This document shows, in pieces, positions 25,388-34,341 of a DNA stretch of 64,000 nt. Location of the stretch: assembly GCF_001574435.1 (NCBI RefSeq), contig NZ_LOCN01000022.1, positions 18,793-82,792 of the forward strand, in the 5' to 3' direction. Under the pieces are notes generated by a model. The model did no database searches. It was not told the DNA's origin and worked only from the letters and a program-made list of their open reading frames with translations. The position numbers and the translations under genes were made by a program. The stretch's first letter is position 1, and each line of letters begins with the position of its first letter. The DNA comes from Moritella sp. JT01. GTDB taxonomy: Bacteria > Pseudomonadota > Gammaproteobacteria > Enterobacterales > Moritellaceae.

Positions 25388-27298
25388 TTATGCGCTAATC
25401 ACCACATCCGTTTGTGGAATGCAGCTACACGCCAATATTTTTTTCGCCTTTTTACCATCATCTGTTAATGCATGGTCGGCAAGTACGCGCACTTCACCCG
25501 ACTCTAACGTTACGCGGCAAACACCACAATAACCTGCACGACAGTTATAGGGAATATTCACGCCATTTTTTTCGGCTTGTTCTAATAATGTGGTTTTGTT
25601 ATCACCAACAAAACTAGTATCCCAACTATCCAATAAGATATTCACTGGTTTACCTGGGGTATCAGAATGTTTATGGTCTCCAAAACTCTCTTGAAATTGT
25701 TGATCAGCGGGTACATCCAATGTAGTGAGCGCTGTAGCCATAGTCATCATGAAGGCTTCGGGACCACAGACATAAGCTGAGCGGTCACTTATATCACGCA
25801 CAACATCAGCCAGCATTTGCTGGTCAATACGTCCTCTTAACCCCGTCCAATCACTCTGTATACTTTCAGCCGTCAACGTTAAGACTAAACGCATATTGGA
25901 ATGTTGACGAGTGAGTAATTGCAGTTCATCAAGGGCTATCAAGTCTACCGCTGTTTTTGCACAGTAGAAGAAGACGATATCTTTATCACATTCGGTATCC
26001 GCATAATAACGCGCCATTGAAAGCATAGGAGTAATACCACTACCCGCTGACAGTAATAATAATTTTTGTGTCGTTGCTGTAAAGGCATGGAATGGCCCAC
26101 GTGGTGATGACGCACCTAACCGATCGCCAACCGCTAAATTGTCATTTAACCAATTTGACGCTTTACCATCAGGGACCCGTTTTACCGTAATCGCTAACAA
26201 GTCAGGGCGGCTTGGTGATGATGACAAGGTATAATTACGCATCACCAGATTCTGACCAATCTTTAAATTAAGGGTAATAAATTGACCGGGTTTATAGTTC
26301 AATAGCGTAGCTGGTTCAACACGAAAGCGAAATGTCTTAGTATCTGGTGTTTCATCAATAACCGCGACACAGCAAAGCTGGCGAGTTTCATTTTTATTCC
26401 ACAAGGTTTTAGGTTCAGAATTATGGTTTATTGCAGTCTTTGGTGCTGACACAATTGGTGTTTGTTTAGGGCGGTTATCGACATAAAATTTAGGCGCGTG
26501 GTACTCCAATATTTCAACAGTATCACCAAGCTTAATTTCCTCATCGTTATGACTAATTAAATTTTGGCCAAAATCGATCTTACCATCATTACCTTTGCGG
26601 AATAAACTTAACGTCTTAAGCGGTTCTTTATCTTCAGAAAATCTTGTTTCTCCTGGACTTAATGTCGTAAATATACAACGCTCGCAGGGTTTCACTAATT
26701 CAAATTCAGCATTACCAATTTTGATCCGCTTCCAACTATCTTCCGCAAATGGTTCACAGCCCGTCACAATGAAGTTAGCTCTAAATTGGCTCATCTCGAT
26801 TGGTCGCGGAGTGCTGCGATTTAATTCATCAAGAGAGGCTTGTGAAATTAATAAAATCGGATAGCCATCAGCAAAACTTAATTGTTTATCGAAATTAGAA
26901 ACCTGACGTGACGAGCCTGTTCCAAAATAAAGTAACTGGCAGTCTATCTGTAAGAACTTACCAAGCCATTGGTTAATCTCTTCGCTGCAACGCTGACCTT
27001 GAATAGTCGTTCCCCAAACCGTTACATCTGTATAATCCTTCTGTAGCGCTTTAAACGTGAAAGCAATCGGCGGCATCAGTGGCGCTGAAAGCATGATTCC
27101 TTGCGCCACAACTTCAATTTTAATCCTTGTGATTTTAGGCTGAGTTCGCCCCGTAATAAACTGTCCTTGCATGTCACTAATAACAAATCTGCGATCATGT
27201 TCTAAGCCCATTTCACTCACATGGGAATGGGTTAAGTTAATTGCTTTTGCTGATTTTAATGGGTAAATAGCAAGTGCAGATAAATTTATTTTAGCCAC
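25388..27298 (-). CDS. MOSC-domain protein fused to Hcr-like NAD(P)H:ferredoxin oxidoreductase
   Basis: A 636-residue three-part redox protein. Residues 1-270 are a MOSC_N beta-barrel plus MOSC domain like E. coli YcbX, with the conserved cysteine in CERCIFTTLSPGETRF. Residues about 305-540 form a ferredoxin-reductase unit: RNYTLSSSP for FAD, GSGITPMLSM for NAD(P)H and YVCGPEAFM. The C-terminus is a plant-type 2Fe-2S ferredoxin with Cys586, Cys591, Cys594 and Cys624. MOSC proteins act with molybdenum cofactor, and YcbX detoxifies N-hydroxylated bases; this form carries its own electron supply. Cytoplasmic; substrate inferred only. Confidence 0.88.
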   Translation of the reverse strand: MAKINLSALAIYPLKSAKAINLTHSHVSEMGLEHDRRFVISDMQGQFITGRTQPKITRIKIEVVAQGIMLSAPLMPPIAFTFKALQKDYTDVTVWGTTIQGQRCSEEINQWLGKFLQIDCQLLYFGTGSSRQVSNFDKQLSFADGYPILLISQASLDELNRSTPRPIEMSQFRANFIVTGCEPFAEDSWKRIKIGNAEFELVKPCERCIFTTLSPGETRFSEDKEPLKTLSLFRKGNDGKIDFGQNLISHNDEEIKLGDTVEILEYHAPKFYVDNRPKQTPIVSAPKTAINHNSEPKTLWNKNETRQLCCVAVIDETPDTKTFRFRVEPATLLNYKPGQFITLNLKIGQNLVMRNYTLSSSPSRPDLLAITVKRVPDGKASNWLNDNLAVGDRLGASSPRGPFHAFTATTQKLLLLSAGSGITPMLSMARYYADTECDKDIVFFYCAKTAVDLIALDELQLLTRQHSNMRLVLTLTAESIQSDWTGLRGRIDQQMLADVVRDISDRSAYVCGPEAFMMTMATALTTLDVPADQQFQESFGDHKHSDTPGKPVNILLDSWDTSFVGDNKTTLLEQAEKNGVNIPYNCRAGYCGVCRVTLESGEVRVLADHALTDDGKKAKKILACSCIPQTDVVISA

Positions 27299-27345
27299 GA
27301 ATTAATTCCCTTACTGTAACGACGTTAACACTCTCAGTTAACTGT

Positions 27346-27368
27346 TCATATAACTGGTCATATAACTG
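27346..27368. repeat. Tandem duplication across the yhhN-like stop codon
   Basis: The 11-mer TCATATAACTG is present at 27346-27356 and 27358-27368 (period 12). The second copy contains the stop codon of the minus-strand gene. Confidence 0.8.
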
Positions 27369-28002
27369 AAAACGCAATAAAATACTGGGCAAGATAGTAG
27401 CTTACAATAATAACCGCATAAGCACTATGGAACTGTTTTTTAAATCGGTCGAATGCCAGCGTCGCATCTGAAAACAAAAATATTACCGCACCAATAAACG
27501 CATAAAAACTGGCTGTGTTATCCAAGCTAAAGTAACGCTCACCACTGATCCAAGCCATTACTACAATAATACTCATGTAAACCAACACAGGCACTTTCAT
27601 TTCTGCTAGTGATGGCCACAATAGGGTTAAGTAGAGCATTGCTATAATGGCTAAAGGGAAGATAAGCGGCCAAGTATAAGTCAACTCCAGAGCCATCGAA
27701 AATGCAATAATGTAAGTAATATGCGCCAACAAGAAGCTCAGTAATCCCGGTATGAAGCGATCCTTGGGTAACATAAGGAAGACATCCCCCAAGGTTGAGA
27801 GCAATAAACCAAGTAAGATCAGCCAGACATAATCATTAAACCCCGGCGCAAGATACCAACACAAGGCAGCGATAGAAAGTGTGGTCGCAGGTTTAAACAG
27901 ATAAAATAACCACTTTCGGTCTTGGTAGGCACCATATAAGTGCAATATCGCGCACACAGTGATAATAATAGTGCTGGTGATAATCGTCGTTGTAAATTCC
28001 AT
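27358..28002 (-). CDS. YhhN/TMEM86-family membrane protein (lysoplasmalogenase-like)
   Basis: A 214-residue integral membrane protein with about seven to eight hydrophobic segments. Family marks are LFKPATT near residue 37, GDVFLMLPKDRFIPGLLSFLLAH, and the C-terminal FSDATLAFDRF. Eukaryotic TMEM86 members hydrolyse lysoplasmalogens; the bacterial activity is not well defined. It is a single gene upstream of the MOSC fusion, 60 bp apart, and may share its transcript. Confidence 0.85.
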   Translation of the reverse strand: MEFTTTIITSTIIITVCAILHLYGAYQDRKWLFYLFKPATTLSIAALCWYLAPGFNDYVWLILLGLLLSTLGDVFLMLPKDRFIPGLLSFLLAHITYIIAFSMALELTYTWPLIFPLAIIAMLYLTLLWPSLAEMKVPVLVYMSIIVVMAWISGERYFSLDNTASFYAFIGAVIFLFSDATLAFDRFKKQFHSAYAVIIVSYYLAQYFIAFSVI

Positions 28003-28196
28003 TTTGACAGTCCCATCGCATCGAATAAATACTCAATTCTGAGTCATATCCACCGTAATGAGCAAGTATTAAAGCGGTATAAATGTGCGTGAGTTAACAT
28101 TTATAAACATAACAACCTGTAATTTAAGTCTAACACTAGACAGAAATCCACAAACTATACTAGTTTATTCATTCATAAACCTTAGGAGGCATGAAT

Positions 28197-28343
28197 ATGG
28201 AACAGCAACAAGCACTACAAAATCATCTGGTCGCAATTGAAATGTATATTTGTCATTTAGGTAAAACATTTGAAGAAGCTTGCAACGAACTGAACTTAGA
28301 TATTACCGATCAGTTAGCACTAAAAAGCCTGATGGTTTCATAA
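28197..28343 (+). CDS. Unrecognised 48-residue small protein
   Basis: ORF with a near-perfect ribosome-binding site, AGGAGG, 7 nt before the ATG at 28197; an ATG at 28191 is too close. The product is an acidic helical protein with one Cys in the first half (MYICHLGKTFEEACNEL) and a hydrophobic C-terminal segment. A TATACT box is upstream at 28156. It is divergent from the YhhN gene and convergent with the degenerate kinase. No family was recognised; the strong initiation signal and clean boundaries support a real gene. Confidence 0.65.
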   Translation: MEQQQALQNHLVAIEMYICHLGKTFEEACNELNLDITDQLALKSLMVS

Positions 28344-28380
28344 GATAAATTCGTCAGCATTTAAAAGAGAAGTATTTACC

Positions 28381-30003
28381 CTACTCTTCTAAGCTGACTT
28401 TGCACTCTTTATTAATCGGCAGGACCACGTCTGTAACGGGTATTTCAAAACCAAGCACACGTACCGTTTCGTCAATTAAAGCCTGCTTGGATATCGGTTT
28501 ATTAATATAACCGTCCATTTCTGTATGCTTACAGGTCACTAGATCAAATTTAAATGCATCCTCTATAAGCGCTATAATGGGAGTGTCACGATTATCACTC
28601 GTACCGGCCCTAATCATCTTGGTCGTTGCAATACCATCTGGACCAGGGATCTGCATATAAATAATATCGAAAATGTATTTTTGGATCAAATCAAGGCCTT
28701 CTAAACCTGTATTCGCAGTAAACACCTGCATTTGCAATTGCGTCAGAGCTTGCTGAAAAACAATTTGATTCATTTTATTATCTTCGATCAATAATACTTT
28801 TAACCCTGCTAATTTATCTAATGCTAAATCACTACTACCAATAATATGCTGTGTGCGTAATTGGTAAGCATGAGGCAACCTTAAATTAATCTTAAATTGT
28901 GCACCCTCACCTAATTTACTTTCGACTTGTAAACGACCTTGCATTAAGTTAATCAAACGGGAACAAATCGCTAAGCTTAAGCCTCCACTTGGTAAATCAT
29001 TGGATTTATGATTATAAGGTAGCTGCTCGTTATCAAACAAATGCGCAAGTTTAGTCACTGGAATACCAATGCCAGTATCACTAATCGTAAAAACAATATC
29101 TGCTACAGCCACCTCTTCATTTGTATCATCGACCTTACTGCAATTGACTTTAAGTTCAACAAAGCCTCTATCGGTAAACTTCAACGCATTCGCAACCAAA
29201 TTGACCAGCACTTGTTGTAACCGAACCGGATCACCGATATAAAACCGATGCAGATCGTCACTATAATTCAGGCTAAAGCGTACGCGTAAATTGTTATGCA
29301 CAAACGGACGTAGCGAGGTGTAAACTTGATCGAGTATTTCTAACAAATCAAAACGAACTTTAGCGAGTTCTAAATTACCCGATTCGATTCTCGAGTAATC
29401 AGTAACATCATTCAGTACCATCTGCATATGATTAGCAGAGTGCTTCATTAACTTCAGATATTCTGCGGATTTAATATTTTGTGGCATTTCACAAAGTAAC
29501 TCAGCAGTACCTAGAATACTATTCATTGGCGTTCGAATATCATTACTTAAACTCTCGACAAATTGCTGCTTAGATTGCGCTAACAGTATTTTATTTACTC
29601 GAGGTTCGGTCATTGTCTCTATCTGATCATTCAATAAGTTAACTAACCCATCCAATTCTATATAAGGAGAGCTAAATGGTTCATGATGATTATCTTTATC
29701 AGCAAGCGCGTCATGGCACTTTTGTTGTAGTTTCGCTAATGGCTTGGAGACTAATTTGTCTAACACCAATTTTGAGATAACAAGCGAGATTAATAATAGT
29801 GGCAATATTGTTAATAAAAGGTTTATTTTTAAGGTCGTAAATACATCTATAAGTAATGGGTTAGCTTGTTGAAGTGTCACTTCAATCGCAATAAAAATAC
29901 CCGCAATAACCAACGCCAACATCACTAACAATAATGTTCTTATTTTACTATATAACGAATATTGTAAAATGACTTTACTTGAATCGACCTTGATATCACG
30001 CAT
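28381..30003 (-). CDS. Hybrid histidine kinase-like protein lacking both phospho-acceptor residues
   Basis: About 540 residues: two transmembrane helices (residues ~23-45 and ~58-80), a linker, a HisKA-like helix pair, an HATPase domain and a C-terminal receiver-like domain. The H-box reads SLSNDIRTPMN, so the phosphorylated His is Asn (about residue 154). The N-box (NLVANALKFT) and G1 (DTGIGIP) are intact, but G2 is SGGLSLAI instead of GxGLGL. In the receiver the acidic pair and the Lys (YINKP) remain, but the phospho-acceptor Asp is Tyr (about 449). ATG at 30003 is preferred because AAGG is 9 nt upstream. It probably cannot take part in phosphotransfer and may act as a scaffold or ATP-sensing regulator. 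Confidence 0.85.
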   Translation of the reverse strand: MRDIKVDSSKVILQYSLYSKIRTLLLVMLALVIAGIFIAIEVTLQQANPLLIDVFTTLKINLLLTILPLLLISLVISKLVLDKLVSKPLAKLQQKCHDALADKDNHHEPFSSPYIELDGLVNLLNDQIETMTEPRVNKILLAQSKQQFVESLSNDIRTPMNSILGTAELLCEMPQNIKSAEYLKLMKHSANHMQMVLNDVTDYSRIESGNLELAKVRFDLLEILDQVYTSLRPFVHNNLRVRFSLNYSDDLHRFYIGDPVRLQQVLVNLVANALKFTDRGFVELKVNCSKVDDTNEEVAVADIVFTISDTGIGIPVTKLAHLFDNEQLPYNHKSNDLPSGGLSLAICSRLINLMQGRLQVESKLGEGAQFKINLRLPHAYQLRTQHIIGSSDLALDKLAGLKVLLIEDNKMNQIVFQQALTQLQMQVFTANTGLEGLDLIQKYIFDIIYMQIPGPDGIATTKMIRAGTSDNRDTPIIALIEDAFKFDLVTCKHTEMDGYINKPISKQALIDETVRVLGFEIPVTDVVLPINKECKVSLEE

Positions 30004-30155
30004 TCCATACATCCTTCTATTACCTATATAATAAATTTAGCTAAAATTGTCAAAATTGCTGCAATAACTAATATTTTTTCATTAATGACAAATGCACAAT
30101 GCGCTTTTAAAAAGGGATAATGATTTATTTCTGAAGGCATCTTCTGTTTATGCTG

Positions 30156-30161
30156 TATAAT
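30156..30161 (+). promoter_or_regulatory. Candidate -10 box for the DEAD-box helicase gene
   Basis: A perfect TATAAT at 30156-30161 lies about 110 nt upstream of the helicase start, but no good -35 box is placed 16-18 bp before it. A long leader would be usual for cold-induced helicase genes; this remains a guess. Confidence 0.35.
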
Positions 30162-30272
30162 AGCCAGCAGTCACTAGAAAATAGGGTTGGAATTTGAGCT
30201 TTGCTCCTATATAGTTCTCGCCCCTAAATAATTTCTAGCCATTATTTTAATTCTATTTAAGAGGTAGCTTCT

Positions 30273-31655
30273 TTGCGCTTTCAAGATTTCGGTATCGATC
30301 CACGTTTAATCAGTTCAATCGAGCATTTAGGATTTGAACAAGCAACAGAGGTGCAGGAAGCAGCTATTCCACTTATTTTAGGTGGCTGTGACATCATGGC
30401 TACATCGCAAACGGGTAGTGGTAAAACCATTGCTTATGGTCTGCCAATATTACAACGTATGTTAAAACAGCGTCGTTTCGAGCACCGCGCTGTACGTGCT
30501 GTGATCTTAGCGCCAACGCGTGAGCTTGCGATCCAAGTACATGCAAACATGAAACACTTGGGTATGAGTCTGGATTATCAAATCCAACTGATTATTGGTC
30601 GTGAGTCTTTCCAGCACCAAGAAAAATTATTACGTAAAAATCCAGAAGTTTTAATTGCGACACCAGGTCGTTTGCTTGATCATATCCGTGAAAAATCAAT
30701 TTCGCTTGAGCACTTAGAATTCTTAGTGCTCGATGAAGCTGATCGTATGTTAGACATGGGTTTCCGTGATGACGTATCTGCAATCTCAAAAAGTGCGCCA
30801 AACGTAAAACGTCAAACGATGTTGTTCTCTGCAACACTAGAGCACGTTGACGTTGCTAATATTTGTAATCAAGTATTACGCGCACCAGAACGTATCGAAA
30901 TAAACCGTTCAAACGATCAACATGAGAAAATTGAACAGCGTTTATTCTTCTCTGATAATCTGACGCACAAAGAAGAACAACTAGTTCATCTGGCTAAGAC
31001 TGAAGACTATCGTCAGCTGCTAATCTTCACAGCAACAAAATTAGATACTGAACGTCTCGCAAAACTATTAGTTGATAACGGTATCAATACCACTTCAATT
31101 CACGGTGACATGTTACAAAATCAACGTAAACGTACGTTAGAAGATTTCCGTCGTGGACGTGTTGAAGTATTAGTGGCAACAGACGTTGCCGCGCGTGGTC
31201 TTGATATTCGTACATTAAGCCATGTTATCAACTTCGATTTACCGATTAACCCTGAAGACTTTATCCACCGTACTGGTCGTACTGGTCGTGCTGGCGCAAC
31301 AGGTATTGCAATCTCACTCGTAAGCCCGAAAGACTGGACTTCATTTGGCAAGATCCAAAGTTACTTAAAAGTTAAACTACCTTGCACTATGCTGGAAGGT
31401 TTTGAAGCTAAGTTTAAAGGCCTTAAACCAAAACCTGCGAAAAAACGTTTACCAGAAAGTAATAAAGGGCGTCCAACTAAACTCGCGCGTAAAGGTGATA
31501 AAAATGCACCGACACACAAGCAGAATACCGCTCCTAAGCAAGACAAGAAACAAGCGATGCGTGATTCAATGGCAAGCGCCGTGGATGGCGGTTTCGCTCC
31601 GATGAAGAGAAAGCCAAGAGCCGAAATCATCGACGATGGTCACGAAGAAGATTAA
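30273..31655 (+). CDS. DEAD-box ATP-dependent RNA helicase (SrmB/RhlE-like)
   Basis: RNA helicase (460 aa) with the Q motif, Walker A (TSQTGSGKT), PTRELA, TPGR, DEAD (LVLDEADRMLDMGF), SAT (FSATLE), VATDVAARGLD and HRTGRTGRAG in order. The C-terminal ~90 residues are Lys-rich and disordered. Such enzymes remodel rRNA during ribosome assembly, especially in the cold. The start is TTG at 30273, preceded by AGAGGT at 7 nt; no ATG gives the full Q-motif region. SrmB is the closest named type by the SAT-LE and tail, but RhlE-like assignment is possible. Confidence 0.92.
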   Translation: MRFQDFGIDPRLISSIEHLGFEQATEVQEAAIPLILGGCDIMATSQTGSGKTIAYGLPILQRMLKQRRFEHRAVRAVILAPTRELAIQVHANMKHLGMSLDYQIQLIIGRESFQHQEKLLRKNPEVLIATPGRLLDHIREKSISLEHLEFLVLDEADRMLDMGFRDDVSAISKSAPNVKRQTMLFSATLEHVDVANICNQVLRAPERIEINRSNDQHEKIEQRLFFSDNLTHKEEQLVHLAKTEDYRQLLIFTATKLDTERLAKLLVDNGINTTSIHGDMLQNQRKRTLEDFRRGRVEVLVATDVAARGLDIRTLSHVINFDLPINPEDFIHRTGRTGRAGATGIAISLVSPKDWTSFGKIQSYLKVKLPCTMLEGFEAKFKGLKPKPAKKRLPESNKGRPTKLARKGDKNAPTHKQNTAPKQDKKQAMRDSMASAVDGGFAPMKRKPRAEIIDDGHEED

Positions 31656-31670
31656 CAATCTGACTGTATT

Positions 31671-31697
31671 AGCCCGCACAATCTGCGGGCTTTTTAT
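31671..31697 (+). terminator. Terminator after the DEAD-box helicase
   Basis: AGCCCGCA and TGCGGGCT form an 8-bp stem with a short loop, followed by TTTTTATT, 16 bp past the stop. Confidence 0.92.
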
Positions 31698-31812
31698 TAG
31701 GCTGATTGTATCCATGAAGTATATGGATATAAAAGTAATGGTACTGTGATTGAAATGTGATAATTGCTCGCTAATATTTAAATTAACATTTAATTTGAAT
31801 ATCGAGGCCATT

Positions 31813-32514
31813 ATGAAGTTTATCTACATACCACTACTTTTTTTAACCATACTGCTTGCAGGCTGTGATGACTCAAACTCCTCCAGTATAAATAACATCA
31901 ACCCAACCGATGACGTCGTTTACGAGCTTACCTTTAACTCCAACTGGAGTGCAGCTAACTTTCCAACTAATTACCCCGCGACAGCACACTTCTCTGGCTT
32001 AATAGGCCTTACTCACAACAATCAAATTAATATTTTTAGACGCTCAGAGTTAGCCAGCCCTGGAATCATTGTTGTTGCCGAAACGGGAGAAAAAGGCACA
32101 CTAATAAATGAAATCAACACGCACATAACCAATAACGATGCCGATAAAATCGTCGACGGAGCTGGAATCCCTGCAGATAGTAACTCGGTTTCATTAAGTT
32201 TCTCTGCTAACACCAATTATTCTTACTTCTCAATCGTATCTATGCTGGCACCTAGCCCAGACTGGTTTACCGGTATTGATAATTTGCAACTATATGAAAA
32301 TAATAAATGGAAGGATAATTTAACCCTAAATCTACGCGTATATGATGCAGGCAGCGATAGTGCAGACACTTTTACTGCAGCTAATGCACCTCAAATAAAC
32401 AAAGATGTTATTACACGCCTTACAACAGATTCAGCAGATACTAACTTTTTTGATGGTGTACATCGTGACAATGGTACATTTATTGGTACTATTACACTAA
32501 AGTTAAAACCTTAA
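31813..32514 (+). CDS. Spondin_N-domain lipoprotein
   Basis: A 233-residue secreted lipoprotein. The signal peptide ends in LLAGC with the lipid-accepting Cys at about residue 17, followed by a Ser/Asn linker. The remaining ~200 residues match the Spondin_N fold: YELTFNSNWS near the start, the SMLAPSPDWFTGIDNLQLYENNKW block and VYDAGSDSADTF, including acidic residues expected to bind calcium. An in-frame ATG at 31750 would bury the signal peptide, so 31813 is used. Bacterial members are mostly uncharacterised; a surface or matrix role is inferred. Confidence 0.85.
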   Translation: MKFIYIPLLFLTILLAGCDDSNSSSINNINPTDDVVYELTFNSNWSAANFPTNYPATAHFSGLIGLTHNNQINIFRRSELASPGIIVVAETGEKGTLINEINTHITNNDADKIVDGAGIPADSNSVSLSFSANTNYSYFSIVSMLAPSPDWFTGIDNLQLYENNKWKDNLTLNLRVYDAGSDSADTFTAANAPQINKDVITRLTTDSADTNFFDGVHRDNGTFIGTITLKLKP

Positions 32515-32568
32515 ATACGTGTTTATCAGTTAAGTTATCAAGCTATGTATCCAAGGTTGTTTTACCAA

Positions 32569-32599
32569 GCAGCTGCCAACGTTTATCGTTAGCAGCTGC
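32569..32599 (+). terminator. Hairpin after the Spondin_N lipoprotein gene
   Basis: GCAGCTGCCAACG pairs with CGTTAGCAGCTGC around TTTAT (one mismatch). It is followed only by GATTTATT, so it may terminate weakly before the YedI-like gene. Confidence 0.5.
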
Positions 32600-32624
32600 G
32601 ATTTATTAATGAGGACTTTGATAT

Positions 32625-33536
32625 ATGGCAGGATTAAGTTTAATCGCCCTACTCGATGATATTGCATCGGTATTGGATGATGTTGCACTGATGACCAAAG
32701 TCGCCGCAAAGAAGACGGCTGGCGTGTTAGGTGATGATCTCGCACTTAATGCACAACAAGTGTCAGGCGTGAGTGCTGACCGTGAACTCCCCGTTGTTTG
32801 GAAAGTGGCTAAAGGTTCTTTTAAGAACAAAGCGATCTTAGTACCTGCCGCCCTACTCATAAGCGCTATTGCACCTTGGTTAATTACCCCATTATTACTT
32901 ATCGGTGGCTTGTTTTTATGCTTTGAAGGTGCCGAGAAACTCCATCATGCTAAATCCACATCCGATCATGAAGAGAACAGCGATGATGATGCATTAGCGG
33001 GACTATCCATTGAAGAATTTGAAGATAAGAAAGTCAAAGGCGCAATTAGAACAGACTTCATTTTGTCTGCCGAGATTATTGTCATTGCCTTGGGCACAGT
33101 ACAAATACAACCCTTAACAACCCAGTTTACCGTGGTGAGTTTAATCGCCGTATTAATGACGGTCGGTGTTTATGGTCTTGTTGCCGCTATCGTCAAAATG
33201 GATGATGTCGGTTTATATCTCGTTAATAACAGTCAAGCAAAAAGTATCAAACACTACCTCGGTAATGGCCTACTGACTTTCGCGCCAAAACTGATGCGCT
33301 CATTAGTCGTAATCGGGACAATTGCAATGTTTCTTGTTGGCGGCAGTATTGTCATTCACAGTATTCCAGGAACTCACGATGTGATTCACACACTACTGAC
33401 TATTTTACCTGATGCATTGGCACATAATGCGATTGTCGCGGGAGTCACGCCCGTGTTAATTAATGGCTTAGTGGGGTTGCTAGCAGGTTTTATTGTGTTG
33501 ATGGTGGTGACGGGTATACAAAAACTAAGAAACTAA
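32625..33536 (+). CDS. YedI/DUF808-family inner-membrane protein
   Basis: A 303-residue membrane protein of the DUF808 family. The N-terminus (MAGLSLIALLDDIASVLDDVA, then KTAGVLGDDLALNA) is the family signature. Several transmembrane helices follow, split by an acidic loop around residues 105-130. No biochemical function is established for the family. It has its own ribosome-binding site (GAGGA) and stands between a hairpin and the convergent yaeQ gene. Confidence 0.88.
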   Translation: MAGLSLIALLDDIASVLDDVALMTKVAAKKTAGVLGDDLALNAQQVSGVSADRELPVVWKVAKGSFKNKAILVPAALLISAIAPWLITPLLLIGGLFLCFEGAEKLHHAKSTSDHEENSDDDALAGLSIEEFEDKKVKGAIRTDFILSAEIIVIALGTVQIQPLTTQFTVVSLIAVLMTVGVYGLVAAIVKMDDVGLYLVNNSQAKSIKHYLGNGLLTFAPKLMRSLVVIGTIAMFLVGGSIVIHSIPGTHDVIHTLLTILPDALAHNAIVAGVTPVLINGLVGLLAGFIVLMVVTGIQKLRN

Positions 33537-33550
33537 CTGCATAAACAGCA

Positions 33551-33603
33551 TGAGTAACGATAATGAGGACACCAACATACATCAGTGTCACCGTCGTTAC
33601 TCA
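33551..33603. other. Inverted repeat between convergent yedI-like and yaeQ genes
   Basis: TGAGTAACG (33551-33559) and CGTTACTCA (33595-33603) form a 9-bp stem with an inner GACAC/GTGTC pair. No strong T-run follows on either strand, so terminator function is uncertain. Confidence 0.45.
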
Positions 33604-33633
33604 TCAATCAAAATTCCGATTAAGCGCTAAGGC

Positions 33634-34170
33634 TTAACACCAAACTTCAGGTTTAATCACAATACTCGTCTCGCCAGATAACACTTGAATATCACCATCT
33701 TGGATCATCAATTGTAGCTCCATATTACGGCTATATAACTGCGCCATTTTCTCTGCAGTTTCATCATTAATAAACTGAATAGATAAGTTATCTGCGCTGT
33801 ATTTTATCTTCTTAAACCATAATGCAGCACTGCGATCGCCGTACGTATAAATCGTCGCTTTCTGTGCTTGATTACTGGCTTTCTTTAGACGTTTGTCCGA
33901 TGGCTGACCTAAATCAATCCACTGCTCAATCACACCAATATCAGACTTAAACCAAATATCCGGTTCTTCATCTTCGCCTAAGCCTTTAGTAAAGCTTAAA
34001 CGCGCTTCAGCATCAACATTTAGCATCCAAGCAAGTAGACGTAACATCAGACGATTATCGGTCTCAGACGGATGCTGAGCCAGCGTCAGGGGAATATCAT
34101 TAAGATAAACATGATTATCAAGATCAACGATTGATATTTTTGCTTTTAAAATGGTTGCTGTTAAAGCCAT
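33634..34170 (-). CDS. yaeQ: YaeQ-family protein
   Basis: A 178-residue cytoplasmic protein of the YaeQ family, which has a PD-(D/E)XK nuclease-like fold. Typical segments are MALTATILKAKISIVDLD at the start, HPSETDNRLMLRLLAW, FTKGLGEDEEPDIW and IEQWIDLGQPSDKRLKKAS. The start at 34170 is chosen by match to the family N-terminus; an in-frame ATG at 34203 would add eleven hydrophobic residues, and neither start has a good ribosome-binding site. Function is undefined. Confidence 0.9.
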   Translation of the reverse strand: MALTATILKAKISIVDLDNHVYLNDIPLTLAQHPSETDNRLMLRLLAWMLNVDAEARLSFTKGLGEDEEPDIWFKSDIGVIEQWIDLGQPSDKRLKKASNQAQKATIYTYGDRSAALWFKKIKYSADNLSIQFINDETAEKMAQLYSRNMELQLMIQDGDIQVLSGETSIVIKPEVWC

Positions 34171-34238
34171 GGAAGTCACTAATAAAGGGGATATGACAGG
34201 CATGATACACCAGTCTTTAGAGCAAGAAAGCTTAAGGC

Positions 34239-34293
34239 AAAAAAAAAGCCTAATAATCGCAAATTGCTTTCACAACCTGCCAACTATTAGGCT
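34239..34293 (-). terminator. Terminator of the tor operon
   Basis: On the minus strand AGCCTAATA pairs with TATTAGGCT across a loop of about 29 nt, followed by a run of T. It lies 50 bp past the torA stop. The long loop is unusual but the stem and T-run are clear. Confidence 0.75.
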
Positions 34294-34341
34294 TTATCGG
34301 ACCGGTTTAACGATCTATTTAATTAGTGTTTTACAACATCA

